Shown piece after piece: positions 32,517 to 42,857 of a DNA stretch of 64,000 nucleotides; position 1 is the stretch's first letter; each line of letters begins with the position of its first letter. The notes under the pieces were generated by a model, which searched no databases, had not been told where the DNA came from, and was given only the letters and a program-made list of their open reading frames with translations. Made by a program: the position numbers and the translations under genes. The stretch comes from Polynucleobacter sp. UK-Kesae-W10 (GTDB lineage: Bacteria; Pseudomonadota; Gammaproteobacteria; Burkholderiales; Burkholderiaceae): positions 854,986 to 918,985 of the forward strand of contig NZ_JACVQB010000001.1 of the NCBI RefSeq assembly GCF_018881575.1, written 5' to 3'.

Positions 32517-35507
32517 ATGCCCCAGTCTTTCCCTCGGATTTCTGACCAAAAGCAGCCACATGCCTGGGCGATTGCGCCCAACGCTGGGGCGCTCGATGCG
32601 TTAGCCGGAGGCATTTGGAATTGTGCAGTGCAAACCCAGCAGCGCCCCTTGGTAGTGCTGAGTACCGCAGGCCCCCTAATCGGGGTGAGATCGGCACTGG
32701 AAAAAAATCGACCCAGCGCTCTACCAAGCAATCTTGCTTTCTTGCCTCAAGTGATGAGTTTTGCCGATTGGTTAGAAGTCGCACCAGGCGCCTGGAAGTT
32801 TCCTAAAAAGCAAAGTGACCTAGAGAGGTGGATCTCGGTTTATGTCAATTTGCGTAAACACCCGAAGCTCAAATCTTGGTTTAAGGCAGAGAGCGATTCA
32901 GGTGCATGGGGTTTAGCAAAAGCCGTGATTGATGCATGCGATATTTTGTCTGAAGCCATCATTCCACAATTGCAAGAACAGCTAAACCAGGTCATTCAGA
33001 GTGGTTCACTCGATGTTGATGTGTGGACCAAGCAACTAGAAGTTCTCCTTGAAAAAACTATCGCACTTGCATATCCAGATCTGTCACGAAAAGTAGTAGA
33101 TCAAGAATCTGAGGTCTTACTCACTTTTTGGCGCTACTTGAGTGGGGCTGGTGATGCCGTCTTTCGTAGGCAGTTTGCTATGGCAGCTCACCTAGAGCAG
33201 GCCAAGACTCAGCTACAAAAGCCTAGGCCGCTCATTTGGGTGCAAACCGCCGACCCTAAGCCCATTGAGCGCGAGGTCATGCGCCAGTATCTGGCTGACT
33301 ACGCCCAATATGCCCCCGTAGTAGAGGTCACTTTAGATTGGCGGTCTGTGGCTTTATGGTCTGAGGCGCTTGGTGGAGAAAGTGAAGCAGGGGAGTTGCT
33401 TGATTTAAATGCAGAGCAGTCTGAACAGCTTGCAAACAATATTCGCTTGGCACCATCTTCAAATTGGCATTTGATTTCTGCGAGACGATTTGAAGAATTG
33501 GCTTGGGCTGCCACTAAATCGATCGAGACCCACCTTATTGAGGGTAAGAAAAATATTGCACTCGTTGCGCAAGATCGTTTGGTGGCGCGAAGAGTCAGGG
33601 CGTTATTAGCGCGCTTGGGCCCAGCCTTAAATATCCGTGATGAAACAGGTTGGAAATTGGATACCACTCGTGCAGCTGCAGCACTCAATAGTTGGTTAGA
33701 GCTAATACGTGCCCCCAAGGAGGGACCGACGGCTAGCGCCTTATTGGAGTTTTTGCAGAATCCTTTTCTCGATATCCCTGCGTGTATTCAAAAGACGCCT
33801 GAAGTTTGTATTGGTCTGGTGGCGCAATTAGAAGATATTCTGATTGCCAGTCAGGCGAGGTCTGGCTGGGAAACCTTCTACATGGCCGTTGAGCGCGCCA
33901 ATGATTACGCTGCAAATCATGATTCCATCCCCAATGAGGCACTCTTAAAGTTATTGCAGTTTGTCAGGGAGCGCCACCATGCATGGCAAGAGCTTTCTCT
34001 CAATTGCGCTAATGCATACGCGCTCTTACAGCGTGATTTGCAAGACATGGGCATGACTCAGGCTTTAGAAAAAGATGCCGCTGGTAAGCAGCTCTTAGAG
34101 GTGATGCATACCTTCGATTTGCAGGGTACCGATTACCAGAGTGTCGGCATGCGTTTGCCCGAGTGGATTAGTTTGATGAAGTCGGTGATGGAAGAAGCAT
34201 CGTATGAGGAGGCTGGTAAAGAGACTCAAGCGAACTTGAGTATTCTGCCCTTAAGTGCAACGCGCTTCAGAGTGTTTGATGCGGTAGTTGTGGTGGGTTG
34301 TGATGAGCAGCATTTACCCGCATTTGCGGAGCCCCCATTATTTTTCTCAGATGCACTCAATCGCTTGCTCAAAGCATCCACGATCAATGCGCAATATATT
34401 CAGCAGGCTAGAGACTTTTCCCAGTTATTGATTTCTTGCGCCAGCGTAGATCTGCTGTGGCAGAGCAAGAGTAAAAGCGGCGAACCGCTTAGGCCATCAG
34501 CCTGGATACAGCGATTACAAGCGGAGTTACCGCACTGGAAAGCAATGGTGTCTCAGCCTCAGTTGCTCGAAGGCAAAGCAAAACCGCTCCAACAGGCAAT
34601 GACCACCTTAGATCGCGACTTGCCTTTACCGCTATCGATGAGCCCAAGCGCGTATAAGGCATTACGTGACTGCCCATACAAATACTATGTCCGCAGTGTG
34701 TTGGGCTTGCGCGAAGCAAAAGAATTTGAAGACGGCTTTGATGCTTCTCTGGCGGGACAATCGCTCCATGCGTTACTGCGCAACTTCTATCAAGCACTCA
34801 AGACCGAAGAGCAACAGCCCGATACCCAAATCACGAGTAACACGCAAGCGCGCCGCTTGTGGATGGAGCGCCAGCTCAATACCATTTCTGAAAAAGAATT
34901 TAAGCGCTTGATCGAAGGGGATGGCAGAGTTTTGGGAACGCTGCGGGACTGGCAGAAGCAAATACCAAGTTTTGTCGATTGGCAATTGCAAAGAGAGGCG
35001 GATGGCTGGCGCTATCACAATTCTGAGTATCAAGTGGGATTTGATTTGCGCTTTGTCGATGCGCAGGGAGAGAGTCGAGTTATTCGGATTGAAGGGCGGG
35101 CCGATCGTTTTGATATCAATACACAAGCAGGTCAGATCGCTGAGGTGATTGATTACAAAAATCAGTCCATCACAAAAATCAAAAAGCGTGCCGAGCATCT
35201 GTTAGACGATCCTCAATTGCTGATATACGCCCGTGCTGCTAATGAAAATCCCCAAGGAGCAGGGCTACAGGGTTATGCGGTTCAAAAAGCGGAGTGGGTC
35301 TCTCTGAAGGCGGATCTTAAGCGCGACAAAAAACTGCAGCGCGCCTTAGAGATGGATAGTGTTTCTGAACTCATGCCAGCGTTTGATGAGCAGTTGACGC
35401 AAGACCTACAACAACTTTGGTCAGGTAAAGCGTTGGTGGCATTTGCGCCTGATGGCGTATGTCAATACTGTGAGGCAAGAGGTATTTGTCGGAAGGGGAT
35501 GTGGTGA
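32517..35507 (+). CDS. AddB-like DNA repair protein with PD-(D/E)XK nuclease and Cys4 iron-sulfur site
   Basis: A 996-residue protein of the TIGR03623-type probable DNA repair family. The N-terminal two-thirds resembles an inactivated helicase (VVVVGCDEQHLPAF). The C-terminus is a RecB-family nuclease: Cys719 in RDCPYKYYV, IEGRADRF, and DYKNQ (Asp879, Lys881), then Cys982, Cys985 and Cys991, forming the Cys4 pattern of an Fe-S nuclease clasp as in AddB. It is translationally coupled to the helicase gene (TGATG at 35505-35509). The pair is probably the double-strand-break resection enzyme in place of RecBCD (inference). Confidence 0.85.
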   Translation: MPQSFPRISDQKQPHAWAIAPNAGALDALAGGIWNCAVQTQQRPLVVLSTAGPLIGVRSALEKNRPSALPSNLAFLPQVMSFADWLEVAPGAWKFPKKQSDLERWISVYVNLRKHPKLKSWFKAESDSGAWGLAKAVIDACDILSEAIIPQLQEQLNQVIQSGSLDVDVWTKQLEVLLEKTIALAYPDLSRKVVDQESEVLLTFWRYLSGAGDAVFRRQFAMAAHLEQAKTQLQKPRPLIWVQTADPKPIEREVMRQYLADYAQYAPVVEVTLDWRSVALWSEALGGESEAGELLDLNAEQSEQLANNIRLAPSSNWHLISARRFEELAWAATKSIETHLIEGKKNIALVAQDRLVARRVRALLARLGPALNIRDETGWKLDTTRAAAALNSWLELIRAPKEGPTASALLEFLQNPFLDIPACIQKTPEVCIGLVAQLEDILIASQARSGWETFYMAVERANDYAANHDSIPNEALLKLLQFVRERHHAWQELSLNCANAYALLQRDLQDMGMTQALEKDAAGKQLLEVMHTFDLQGTDYQSVGMRLPEWISLMKSVMEEASYEEAGKETQANLSILPLSATRFRVFDAVVVVGCDEQHLPAFAEPPLFFSDALNRLLKASTINAQYIQQARDFSQLLISCASVDLLWQSKSKSGEPLRPSAWIQRLQAELPHWKAMVSQPQLLEGKAKPLQQAMTTLDRDLPLPLSMSPSAYKALRDCPYKYYVRSVLGLREAKEFEDGFDASLAGQSLHALLRNFYQALKTEEQQPDTQITSNTQARRLWMERQLNTISEKEFKRLIEGDGRVLGTLRDWQKQIPSFVDWQLQREADGWRYHNSEYQVGFDLRFVDAQGESRVIRIEGRADRFDINTQAGQIAEVIDYKNQSITKIKKRAEHLLDDPQLLIYARAANENPQGAGLQGYAVQKAEWVSLKADLKRDKKLQRALEMDSVSELMPAFDEQLTQDLQQLWSGKALVAFAPDGVCQYCEARGICRKGMW

Positions 35508-38500
35508 TGAAGCAGTTTGATAATGCTATCGCTTGCGATCCCCATCAATCCGTCATTGTGTCGGCATGTGCCGGTAGCGGAAAGACATGGTTATTAGTCG
35601 CCCGCATGATTCGTCTCTTATTGGCTGGCGCTAAACCCCATGAAATTCTGGCCTTAACGTTTACGCGCAAAGCAGCGCAAGAGATGCGTGACCGTCTGTA
35701 TGGTTTGTTACAGGAATTCTCAACCGCTGATGACCTCACGCTGAGTAATGAGTTAGAAAAAAGAGGGCTTAGCGGTGCGGAGGCTCGAGCATTGCTTCCA
35801 CAAGCAAGATCCCTCTATCTCAAAGTCTTAGCAAGCCCGCAAGGTATCGTGATCGACACTTTTCATGGTTGGTTTGGCAGGTTATTAAACGCAGCGCCTA
35901 TCTCAGCGGAAGTTCAGCCTGGCTTTAGTTTGCGCGAAGATAGCAAAAGACTATTAGAGGAATGTCTGGATGATTGGTGGGGCGATCTGCCTGCGGATTT
36001 GAAAACGCACTATGACGTTCTCTTAAATGAATTGGGCGCGAGTAATACCCAGCAGTTTTTGATGGGTAACTATGGCCTCATGAAACAACGTGGCGCTTGG
36101 ACTTTCTTTGCTCAGGCATGTAGGGATAAAGGTATTACACCGATTGAACACTTCAAGCAATTTTTACCTAGACTAAATCTCGAAAATCCTTTGCTGCGGA
36201 TGTGGCATGCACCCAATGCTAGAGCTGATTTTGAGTTTTTGATTCGCTGTTTTGCCCATAGCAGTACTCAAGAGAGTGATTTATTGCCGCGCTTAGTCAA
36301 TGCACTCGAGTGTATGCAGCGTGGTGGCGATGTGATGGAAGTGGCGAACAATCTGCAGCTCGTGTTTTTAACGGGCGAGGGCGATCCTCGCTCGAATAAT
36401 AACAAGGCGCTTAGCGCGGTGAAGATGTATTTAAAAGATGAGGGTTTGAGCCATCTAGAGGCTGATCACATTGCCTACAAGCAAGCCTGGGCACAAGCTT
36501 TTGTTGAATACTTAGATTGGCAAGCTGAAAAAACCGTATATGAACTAAACCGAGCCTGGTTTGCGATGAGTGAGCGCATGATGGATCATGTCGCTGCGAC
36601 AAAAGAGGCGATGCGCGTACGCGATTTTGATGACTTGGAAATTGGTGTCAGTAAGTTAATGGCCAGCTCTGCGAATGCTGCCTATCTGCAAGCCCGCTTA
36701 GATGCTAAATACAAACATATCTTGATCGATGAGTTTCAGGATACGAATCCTTTGCAATGGCAAATATTGCGCTCTTGGTTTGAGGGCTATGGTGAAGATC
36801 AAAACAAACCAAGTGTCTTTATTGTGGGAGATCCGAAGCAGTCCATCTACCGATTCCGAAGGGCAGACCCTCGTTTATTTGCGAGCGCTAAAGACTTCTT
36901 AAAAGAGCATCTGAATGCAATAGCGCTCGATCAAGACACAACGCGTCGCAATGCGCCAAAAATTAACTCAGCAGTCAACGCTACTTTTGCCCGCCCCCAG
37001 TTACCCCCTAGTTATGAGTTTCATGAGCAATCTACTTTGTGGAAGCCCTTGGCAGAGGGGTGTCCAGCTCAAGCGTATGCAAAAGAGGGTGAGGCCGCCT
37101 TATTGCCACTGATTCCTTACGTCAAGGAAGAGTTAGCGCCTCGCATTGGAAACGCTTTTGATGCGCCCATTACCGATGTTAATCAAACTGTTGCTGCTAC
37201 ACAGCGCTACGTCGAAGGTCAGGTAATTAGTCGGTTGATTCATCAAGTGATGGCAACACATCAAGTGATGGATGAGCAAGATGGCAAGATGGTTTGGCGG
37301 GCAGCTAGGGCGAGCGACTTTCTGTTGCTGGTCAAGCGCCGTAAATACTTGCCGCAGTTTGAGAGAGCGTTGCGTGAGGCTAATCTAGCCTATGACAGTT
37401 CTCGCTTGGGCGGTTTACTCAATACTTTGGAGATTGATGACTTAGTGGCATTGCTAACAGTCTTATTGTCGCCACGACACGATTTGCCTTTAGCGCAAGT
37501 CTTAAGAAGCCCCATCTTTGGCTTTACCAATCAGCAGATGCAGCATCTGAGTATTGCTAGGGCGAGCCATCCATACCGCTCTTGGTGGGATGCATTGCAG
37601 GATAGTTCCGATGCCTTAACGCAACAGGCAGCGTATTTTTTAGAGCATTGGCGTGTTTTGGCTGAGCGCTTGCCTGTTCATGACTTGTTGGATCAAATCT
37701 ATCAAGAAAGTAATTTACGTTTTGCTTATGCGATCAGTGCCCCACCTTTAAATCGCGCGCAGATCATAGCCAACCTGGATGCCTTCTTGGAGTTATCACT
37801 TAATCAAGATGGTGGTCGTTATCCTAGTTTGAGTCGCTTTATTGATGAGATCAATACGATGCGTCGCGGGGATGATGATGAAACGCCCGATGAGGGTGAT
37901 GTCGAGGCTGAAGCTGAGCTAGATTTAGCGCAGATCGATGAAGAAAGCGAGATGTCAGAAGAGGATCGCCATCAGCGCGTGCGCCTCATGACGATTCATG
38001 GTGCAAAAGGCTTGGAGTCTCCCTTTGTCATCATCTTGGACGCTAACCATACGGTGGGTGCTTCTGATCACTCTGGAGTGCTGCTCGAATGGTCACCAAA
38101 TGACCGAAGCCCAGCGCATGTATCGATGTATACCAAAGCCAGCCTTACTGCGCCGCGTAGCAGTATTCGCGATGATGAAGAGCTAATTAGTCAGAATGAA
38201 AACTGGAACTTACTCTACGTTGCGATGACGCGCGCTAAGCAGGGCCTGTGGATTAGTGGTGTAGCAAAAGAAGCTAGCACGAATAATCCCACTGGCTTAG
38301 ATCCAAAGTCCTGGTATGCCAGAGTGCAGCTTGGTAATCTGCCGACGATAGAGGCATTACCAGCAATGTCGGAGGATATTGCTAAAGAATCAAATACTCC
38401 GGTAGCTAGCACTCAAAGTCCAGATACTTTTAGTATCGAAGACTTTCAAGTGTCATGGGATCCAGCAAAGCGCAATCATGAGCAGCAGCTACTGGAGATC

Positions 38501-39022
38501 GCGAGTGGTACTTCGGTACAGATCAATCGGGATGAGGTAGAACAAACGCTTGACCCAGAAATTCTGGAAGAGGGTACGCATTTTCATAAGCTCTTAGAAT
38601 TCTTGACGCCAGACTCAGCTAGTGCGAAAAAACCTCCAATGCCTAGTGAACAGGAGCTCATGCATTGGCTCGGCGTGGATCAATCGCATGCCCAGCAAGT
38701 GATCGAGCGTACCAAGACCGTATTAGAAGCCTCAGAGCTCAAACTCTATCTCACCTCCGGCCAATGGCTTGCTGCATGGAATGAGTTGGATATAGCGAGC
38801 AAGGATGGCAAGAGCTATCGCATGGACCGTTTGGTAGAGTTGGACGATCATCTGGCCATCATCGACTACAAGCTCACGATTCCAGAGGTGGGCAGTGAGA
38901 AGTATGAGCACTACCGTAAGCAACTCCAAAACTATCGGACTGAACTTACCCGAATTCGGCCAGATAAGCCCAATAAGGCTTTCTTGATATCTGCTGAAGG
39001 GAAGATGCACCAGATTGGCTAG
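35507..39022 (+). CDS. AddA/UvrD-like helicase-nuclease
   Basis: A 1171-residue SF1 helicase. Motif I SACAGSGKTWLL with AGSGKT at 22-27, motif Ia LTFTRKAAQEM, motif II LIDEFQDTNPLQW, motif III VGDPKQSIYRFRRA, motif V TIHGAKGLESPF, motif VI LLYVAMTRAKQGL. The C-terminal RecB-type nuclease retains GTHFHKLLEFL and DRLVELDDHLAIIDYKLT (Asp and Lys of the metal site). The start ATG at 35507 overlaps the preceding stop by one base, with GGAAGGGG about 8 bases upstream; an earlier in-frame codon at 35486 is rejected. An acidic insert (DDDETPDEGDVEAEAELD) lies about residue 790. Confidence 0.9.
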   Translation: MKQFDNAIACDPHQSVIVSACAGSGKTWLLVARMIRLLLAGAKPHEILALTFTRKAAQEMRDRLYGLLQEFSTADDLTLSNELEKRGLSGAEARALLPQARSLYLKVLASPQGIVIDTFHGWFGRLLNAAPISAEVQPGFSLREDSKRLLEECLDDWWGDLPADLKTHYDVLLNELGASNTQQFLMGNYGLMKQRGAWTFFAQACRDKGITPIEHFKQFLPRLNLENPLLRMWHAPNARADFEFLIRCFAHSSTQESDLLPRLVNALECMQRGGDVMEVANNLQLVFLTGEGDPRSNNNKALSAVKMYLKDEGLSHLEADHIAYKQAWAQAFVEYLDWQAEKTVYELNRAWFAMSERMMDHVAATKEAMRVRDFDDLEIGVSKLMASSANAAYLQARLDAKYKHILIDEFQDTNPLQWQILRSWFEGYGEDQNKPSVFIVGDPKQSIYRFRRADPRLFASAKDFLKEHLNAIALDQDTTRRNAPKINSAVNATFARPQLPPSYEFHEQSTLWKPLAEGCPAQAYAKEGEAALLPLIPYVKEELAPRIGNAFDAPITDVNQTVAATQRYVEGQVISRLIHQVMATHQVMDEQDGKMVWRAARASDFLLLVKRRKYLPQFERALREANLAYDSSRLGGLLNTLEIDDLVALLTVLLSPRHDLPLAQVLRSPIFGFTNQQMQHLSIARASHPYRSWWDALQDSSDALTQQAAYFLEHWRVLAERLPVHDLLDQIYQESNLRFAYAISAPPLNRAQIIANLDAFLELSLNQDGGRYPSLSRFIDEINTMRRGDDDETPDEGDVEAEAELDLAQIDEESEMSEEDRHQRVRLMTIHGAKGLESPFVIILDANHTVGASDHSGVLLEWSPNDRSPAHVSMYTKASLTAPRSSIRDDEELISQNENWNLLYVAMTRAKQGLWISGVAKEASTNNPTGLDPKSWYARVQLGNLPTIEALPAMSEDIAKESNTPVASTQSPDTFSIEDFQVSWDPAKRNHEQQLLEIASGTSVQINRDEVEQTLDPEILEEGTHFHKLLEFLTPDSASAKKPPMPSEQELMHWLGVDQSHAQQVIERTKTVLEASELKLYLTSGQWLAAWNELDIASKDGKSYRMDRLVELDDHLAIIDYKLTIPEVGSEKYEHYRKQLQNYRTELTRIRPDKPNKAFLISAEGKMHQIG

Positions 39023-39132
39023 GCTGGCGATCTTGAATTCCCCTTAAAAGCCCCCATATAGATGGGGAATAGAAAAAATACCTAAACAAGTGATAATAAG
39101 AATCGCAGCAAAACATCCCACAAGGAGTCATG

Positions 39133-39948
39133 ATGAAAATGCGTAATTTGCTTCAGTTCTTCGTCGGCGTATTCGCAAGCGTTCTATTGCTGACGAGTAA
39201 TCTGGCTTTTGCAGAGCCGACATTGCCCGAAGTCTATCAAGCTATTGAGTCAGGGCAATTGGCTAAGGCTGATGCCATGATGCAAGAAGTCCTTAAGAAC
39301 CACCCTAATAGCGGCAAAGCCCACTACATTGCTTCTGAGTTGTATCTCAAAGAAGGCAAGTTGGATGCCGCTAGAAATGCCTTTGTACAAGCAGAAAACT
39401 TAGCGCCAGGATTGCCTTTTGCGCAACCAGAATCCGTACAGCGTTTGCAGGCGCAGTTGCGTGCGGGCACTGTCCCAGCGAATAACATGAACACCAATGC
39501 GGGCGCTGGCTCAATCTTCACGAGCCCACTCTTTTGGATTTTGATTGCGATCTTAATTGCCGGGGTGATGTTCTTTCTCAGAAAACGTCCTGATCCAGTG
39601 CAGGTCTATAACGCCCCTACAGCAAATGGCCCTTATCCAGGCGCCCCAGGAGGCTATCCTCCTGGATATCCCACTACACCAGCTGGTGGCATGGGTGGTG
39701 GACTCATGGGAAGTCTTGCAACCGGTGCCGCATTAGGCGCAGGCATGGTTGCAGGTGAAGCCTTGGCTAGCCATCTCATGGGTGGCGGTAATCATGCCAA
39801 TCCAGGAAATGTGAACGGTGACTTCAATCAAGTAGGCGGTCAAGTGGATGCCCCGAATTTTGGTGTGAACGATGCTGGCTCTTGGGATGACGGCGGTGGT
39901 AGTTCTTGGGATGATGGCGGCGGCGGTGGTTTTATGGATGACGTCTGA
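39133..39948 (+). CDS. TPR-type exported/membrane protein with glycine-rich tail
   Basis: A 271-residue protein: signal peptide (cleavage near AFA, residue 26), a short helical repeat domain (SGQLAKADAMMQEVLKNHP, GKLDAARNAFVQAENL), a transmembrane helix near residues 125-145 (SPLFWILIAILIAGVMFFL), then a Pro/Gly/Tyr-rich stretch and a C-terminus in which SWDDGGGG and DDGGGSS repeat, ending GFMDDV. AAGGAG at 39122-39127 is best spaced for the ATG at 39133, or that at 39139, rather than 39130. No function is known. The proline/glycine tail looks disordered. Confidence 0.7.
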   Translation: MKMRNLLQFFVGVFASVLLLTSNLAFAEPTLPEVYQAIESGQLAKADAMMQEVLKNHPNSGKAHYIASELYLKEGKLDAARNAFVQAENLAPGLPFAQPESVQRLQAQLRAGTVPANNMNTNAGAGSIFTSPLFWILIAILIAGVMFFLRKRPDPVQVYNAPTANGPYPGAPGGYPPGYPTTPAGGMGGGLMGSLATGAALGAGMVAGEALASHLMGGGNHANPGNVNGDFNQVGGQVDAPNFGVNDAGSWDDGGGSSWDDGGGGGFMDDV

Positions 39949-40007
39949 TTCATTCCTGAATAAATAACTTCATTAGCGTATTTAAAAATATAGAAAGTAA
40001 TATCACC

Positions 40008-40511
40008 ATGGCAATCTCAATGTATCAAGCATCGATTCCGCAGTTCACCAAGATGCTGACCAATCTTGCGAATATCCTGCAGAAGGGTGAAGCGTTCGCC
40101 AAAGCGAAGAACGTCGATGGCGCGGTATTGGTAGGAGATCGCCTTGCCCTCGATATGTTTCCACTCTCTAAGCAGGTACAGATTGCTTGTGATCAAGTCA
40201 AAAATGGCATGGCCCGTTTGGCCGGTATTGAGCCGCCGAAGTTTGAGGATCATGAAAGTACTTTTGCAGAGTTGCAAGAACGCATTGCAAAAACAATCGC
40301 CTTTGCGCAAAGTATTCAGCCTGCTCAAGTGGATGGCACTGAAACCAAAGAGATCAAGTTCTCGATTAAAGAATGGAACTTTGAATTTATTGGCGAGCAA
40401 TACTTGTTCGCTTGGATCATGCCTAATTTCTATTTCCATGTGACGACGGCATACAACATCCTGCGTCATAACGGAGTAGAGATTGGTAAGGCCGACTTCT
40501 TAGGGGGTTAA
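40008..40511 (+). CDS. DUF1993-family protein
   Basis: A 167-residue cytoplasmic helical protein. MYQASIPQFTKMLTNLANILQKGE at the N-terminus, LALDMFPLSKQVQIACD and FYFHVTTAYNILRHNGVEIGK near the C-terminus match DUF1993, a four-helix DinB-superfamily-like domain. The conserved His in YFHVTTAYNILRH may form a metal site, as in DinB/YfiT proteins. The function is unknown. It is followed by a terminator-like hairpin and a LexA-controlled operon. Confidence 0.85.
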   Translation: MAISMYQASIPQFTKMLTNLANILQKGEAFAKAKNVDGAVLVGDRLALDMFPLSKQVQIACDQVKNGMARLAGIEPPKFEDHESTFAELQERIAKTIAFAQSIQPAQVDGTETKEIKFSIKEWNFEFIGEQYLFAWIMPNFYFHVTTAYNILRHNGVEIGKADFLGG

Positions 40512-40693
40512 AATAGGGCAATGACCTATTTTTCAGAACTCATGGAGACTGCAAGCCCTTGGCTTTTTCGAGCCAGTGTTTATCTCTCTAATGCGTTTCT
40601 AGATGACCCTGCAATCTTGGCTTTTGCTTTTTGCTGATCAGCGCTAAAAGTAACAAGGAGCAACAAAGCGCACCGGCAAAAGCAGTCGCACCA

Positions 40694-40715
40694 AACCACC
40701 TTCGGGTGGTTTTTT
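40694..40715 (+). terminator. Intrinsic terminator
   Basis: AACCACC, TTCG tetraloop, GGTGGTT and T5: a compact stem. It ends transcription before the umuDC promoter. Between the DUF1993 gene and here only a weak 38-codon frame is seen. Confidence 0.8.
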
Positions 40716-40785
40716 ATTGCCTAAAATTGAGGCAATAAGCGCAAAAGCAACAAAAAAGACCTCATTTTTGCGGTTTTTACATATA

Positions 40786-40801
40786 CTGTATAAACATACA
40801 G
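40786..40801. promoter_or_regulatory. LexA (SOS) box of umuDC
   Basis: CTGTATAAACATACAG matches the E. coli-type CTGT-N8-ACAG palindrome exactly and sits 13 bases before the umuD start codon. It overlaps a TATAAA/TATACT-like -10 region, so bound LexA would block the promoter. Confidence 0.85.
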
Positions 40802-40814
40802 TATATTAACGACT

Positions 40815-41318
40815 ATGAACCAGCAAATGAGCGAACAAAAAGTGACTCTGAGCCAGGCACCACAAGCCTTGGCAGGATATTTTGCCGCCTATGAGCTCAA
40901 GTTACTGAGCCATCGTATTTCTGCTGGATTCCCTAGTCCTGCCGCAGATTACGCTGAGGATGGCCTCGATCTGAATCAGTATCTAGTGCAGAACAAACCC
41001 GCTACTTTTATGTTCACCGTCAAAGGGGATTCGATGTTGGGTGCGGGCATTTGTGATGGCGATAAGGTGGTTGTGGATAAAGCCCTGAAGCCTAAACACA
41101 AAGATATCGTGGTTGCCGTCGTTAATGGTGAGTACACCATTAAGCGCCTCTATCAATTGCGCGGCCGCATTGAACTTCAGCCAGAGAACCCCAGCTATCA
41201 ACCGATTACCTTTGCCGAAGGCGGTGAATTGCAAATCTGGGGTGTTGTGGTGGGTGTCGTGCGCAAGTACAGCAATGCCAGTAGCAGATACAGCAAGGGG
41301 GGTCAGCGAGATGAATAG
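40815..41318 (+). CDS. umuD: UmuD-like translesion polymerase subunit
   Basis: A 167-residue S24 peptidase-family protein: cleavage site Ala37-Gly38 in [12 protein letters not shown], catalytic Ser73 in KGDSM and Lys110 in YTIKRL. RecA-stimulated self-cleavage yields UmuD', the activator of polymerase V. Here the bond is Ala-Gly as in LexA instead of the Cys-Gly of E. coli UmuD. The gene has its own LexA box and overlaps umuC by 8 bases. The N-terminal extension before the cleavage site is longer than in E. coli. Confidence 0.93.
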   Translation: MNQQMSEQKVTLSQAPQALAGYFAAYELKLLSHRISAGFPSPAADYAEDGLDLNQYLVQNKPATFMFTVKGDSMLGAGICDGDKVVVDKALKPKHKDIVVAVVNGEYTIKRLYQLRGRIELQPENPSYQPITFAEGGELQIWGVVVGVVRKYSNASSRYSKGGQRDE

Positions 41319-42627
41319 CTATTTACCTAGCGCATCAAATACGCCAACTCCATTATTTGCACTAGTCGATGTGAATAATTTTTATGTGTCTTGCGAGCGG
41401 GTATTTCAGCCCAAGTTAGAAGAAGTACCGATGGTGGTGCTCTCTAATAACGATGGTTGCGCAGTAGCGCGTAGCGCCGAAGTGAAGGCGCTGGGCGTGA
41501 AGATGGGAACTCCTTGGTTTCAGATGGCAGGCCTGGCCAAGAAGCACGGGATTCAAGCCTATTCATCAAACTACACCTTGTATGGCGATATGAGTAATCG
41601 CGTGGTGCAGGTACTCAAAACCTTTACGCCTAATCTAGAGGTGTACAGCATCGACGAGAGTTTTTTGCAAATTGAAACGGTATTAAAGCAATACCAAGAC
41701 ACGCTAGAGCTAGGTCAAAGCATCAAGCAGAGCGTGAAAGCCAGTACTGGTCTGCCGGTATGTGTTGGTATTGGTGCCAGCAAGACTTTGGCGAAGTTTG
41801 CCAATCACTTGGCTAAAAAACATCAACAGTTTGTTGGCGTTTGTGATGTCAATGCCATGCCTAAATCTGAGCTCTACCAGTGGATGAGTGAAACAGAGGT
41901 GGGTGAGGTATGGGGTATTGGCAGGCAAATCACTAAAAAACTCAAAGCGCAAGGTATTCATAGCATCTTTGATCTCTTGCAGGTCTCTCCTCAGGTCATG
42001 CGCCAGCAATTCGGCGTAGTGATGGAGCGTCTTTGCTATGAGTTGCGTGGTACCTCATGCCTACAACTGGAAGAGGTAGCGCCAGCGAAACAGCAAATCA
42101 TCGCCTCCCGTAGTTTTGGCAAGCTTGTTACCAGCCAGGCAGAGCTTGCTGAGTCAGTTGCAACCCATGCAGCGAGGGCCGCGGAGAAGCTCAGAAGTCA
42201 ACATGGTGTGACGGGTGCGCTGACAGTCTTTATTCAGACCAATCCGTTTAAGCCGCATGAGCCACAACACCATCAGAGCATCACGATGCCATTGTCTGAT
42301 GCTAGTGATAACACGCTGACATTAACCAATGCAGCACTCGCAGGCCTAAAACAAATCTACCAAACAGGTTTTCGGTACAAGAAGGCTGGTGTCATTCTGA
42401 ATCTGATTAGCGATAAGCCTACAGTGCAGCAATCCCTGTTTGACGATATCGAATCCAAGGGCAAGTCTGCGCACTTAATGAAGGCCATGGATGAGATTAA
42501 TAACCGTTTTGGTAACGCCGTCATTAGATCGGCTGCCACTGGCACCAAGCAAGCATGGCAAATGCGCTCAGGCAATAAATCACCCAACTACACCACGCAG
42601 TGGGATGAGTTGCCGGTCGTTAGATAA
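41311..42627 (+). CDS. umuC: DNA polymerase V catalytic subunit UmuC
   Basis: A 438-residue Y-family polymerase. The start is the ATG at 41311, preceded by AAGGGGGGT at 41295-41303 and overlapping umuD by 8 bases. Catalytic motifs: [16 protein letters not shown] (first Asp), [10 protein letters not shown], and [11 protein letters not shown] (Asp-Glu). The little finger and C-terminal part are present ([12 protein letters not shown]). Length matches UmuC (about 420-430). Translesion synthesis during SOS with UmuD'. Confidence 0.95.
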   Translation: MNSYLPSASNTPTPLFALVDVNNFYVSCERVFQPKLEEVPMVVLSNNDGCAVARSAEVKALGVKMGTPWFQMAGLAKKHGIQAYSSNYTLYGDMSNRVVQVLKTFTPNLEVYSIDESFLQIETVLKQYQDTLELGQSIKQSVKASTGLPVCVGIGASKTLAKFANHLAKKHQQFVGVCDVNAMPKSELYQWMSETEVGEVWGIGRQITKKLKAQGIHSIFDLLQVSPQVMRQQFGVVMERLCYELRGTSCLQLEEVAPAKQQIIASRSFGKLVTSQAELAESVATHAARAAEKLRSQHGVTGALTVFIQTNPFKPHEPQHHQSITMPLSDASDNTLTLTNAALAGLKQIYQTGFRYKKAGVILNLISDKPTVQQSLFDDIESKGKSAHLMKAMDEINNRFGNAVIRSAATGTKQAWQMRSGNKSPNYTTQWDELPVVR

Positions 42628-42675
42628 ACCCATTAATCAATTTAGTACCCGCAACAACGCATAAAGGAGAAGCAA

Positions 42676-42819
42676 ATGAACACAATCAGCAACTTGATGA
42701 ATAACTTTAACGGTATCTCATTGGCAGTGATCATGATCCTGTCTTATTGCGCTGTGTTGAAAAACACGAAGCGCGATGAAGGTAATACAAGACAAATCTT
42801 CAATCGTAAATATCAGTAA
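42676..42819 (+). CDS. Small hydrophobic protein downstream of umuC (47 aa)
   Basis: An ATG at 42676 with a strong AAAGGAGA ribosome site 8 bases upstream encodes MNTISNLMNNFNGISLAVI..., with one hydrophobic helix (about 13-28, containing a Cys) and a basic C-terminus (KNTKRDEGNTRQIFNRKYQ). It lies 48 bases after the umuC stop, so it may be read from the SOS transcript or its own promoter. No homologue is recognised. Confidence 0.55.
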   Translation: MNTISNLMNNFNGISLAVIMILSYCAVLKNTKRDEGNTRQIFNRKYQ

Positions 42820-42857
42820 TACGGTAGAGGGCAGTAAACAAGCAGTAGGCCTAGAAG

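Noticed and set aside
33299..33718. 139-codon minus-strand frame inside the AddB-like gene
   Set aside because: Antisense shadow with no recognisable motif or ribosome site.
39038..39075. CCCCAT-ATAG-ATGGGG hairpin after the helicase gene as terminator
   Set aside because: Short stem without a U-tract, and an alternative ATTCCCC/GGGGAAT pairing competes; not strong enough to call.
40521..40637. 38-codon frame starting ATGACCTATTTTTCAG
   Set aside because: AGGG is too close to the ATG, and the product has no clear features; it could be chance.
41113..41310. Upstream extension of the umuC frame
   Set aside because: It overlaps umuD fully and lacks the Y-family start motif; the ATG at 41311 has a strong ribosome site.
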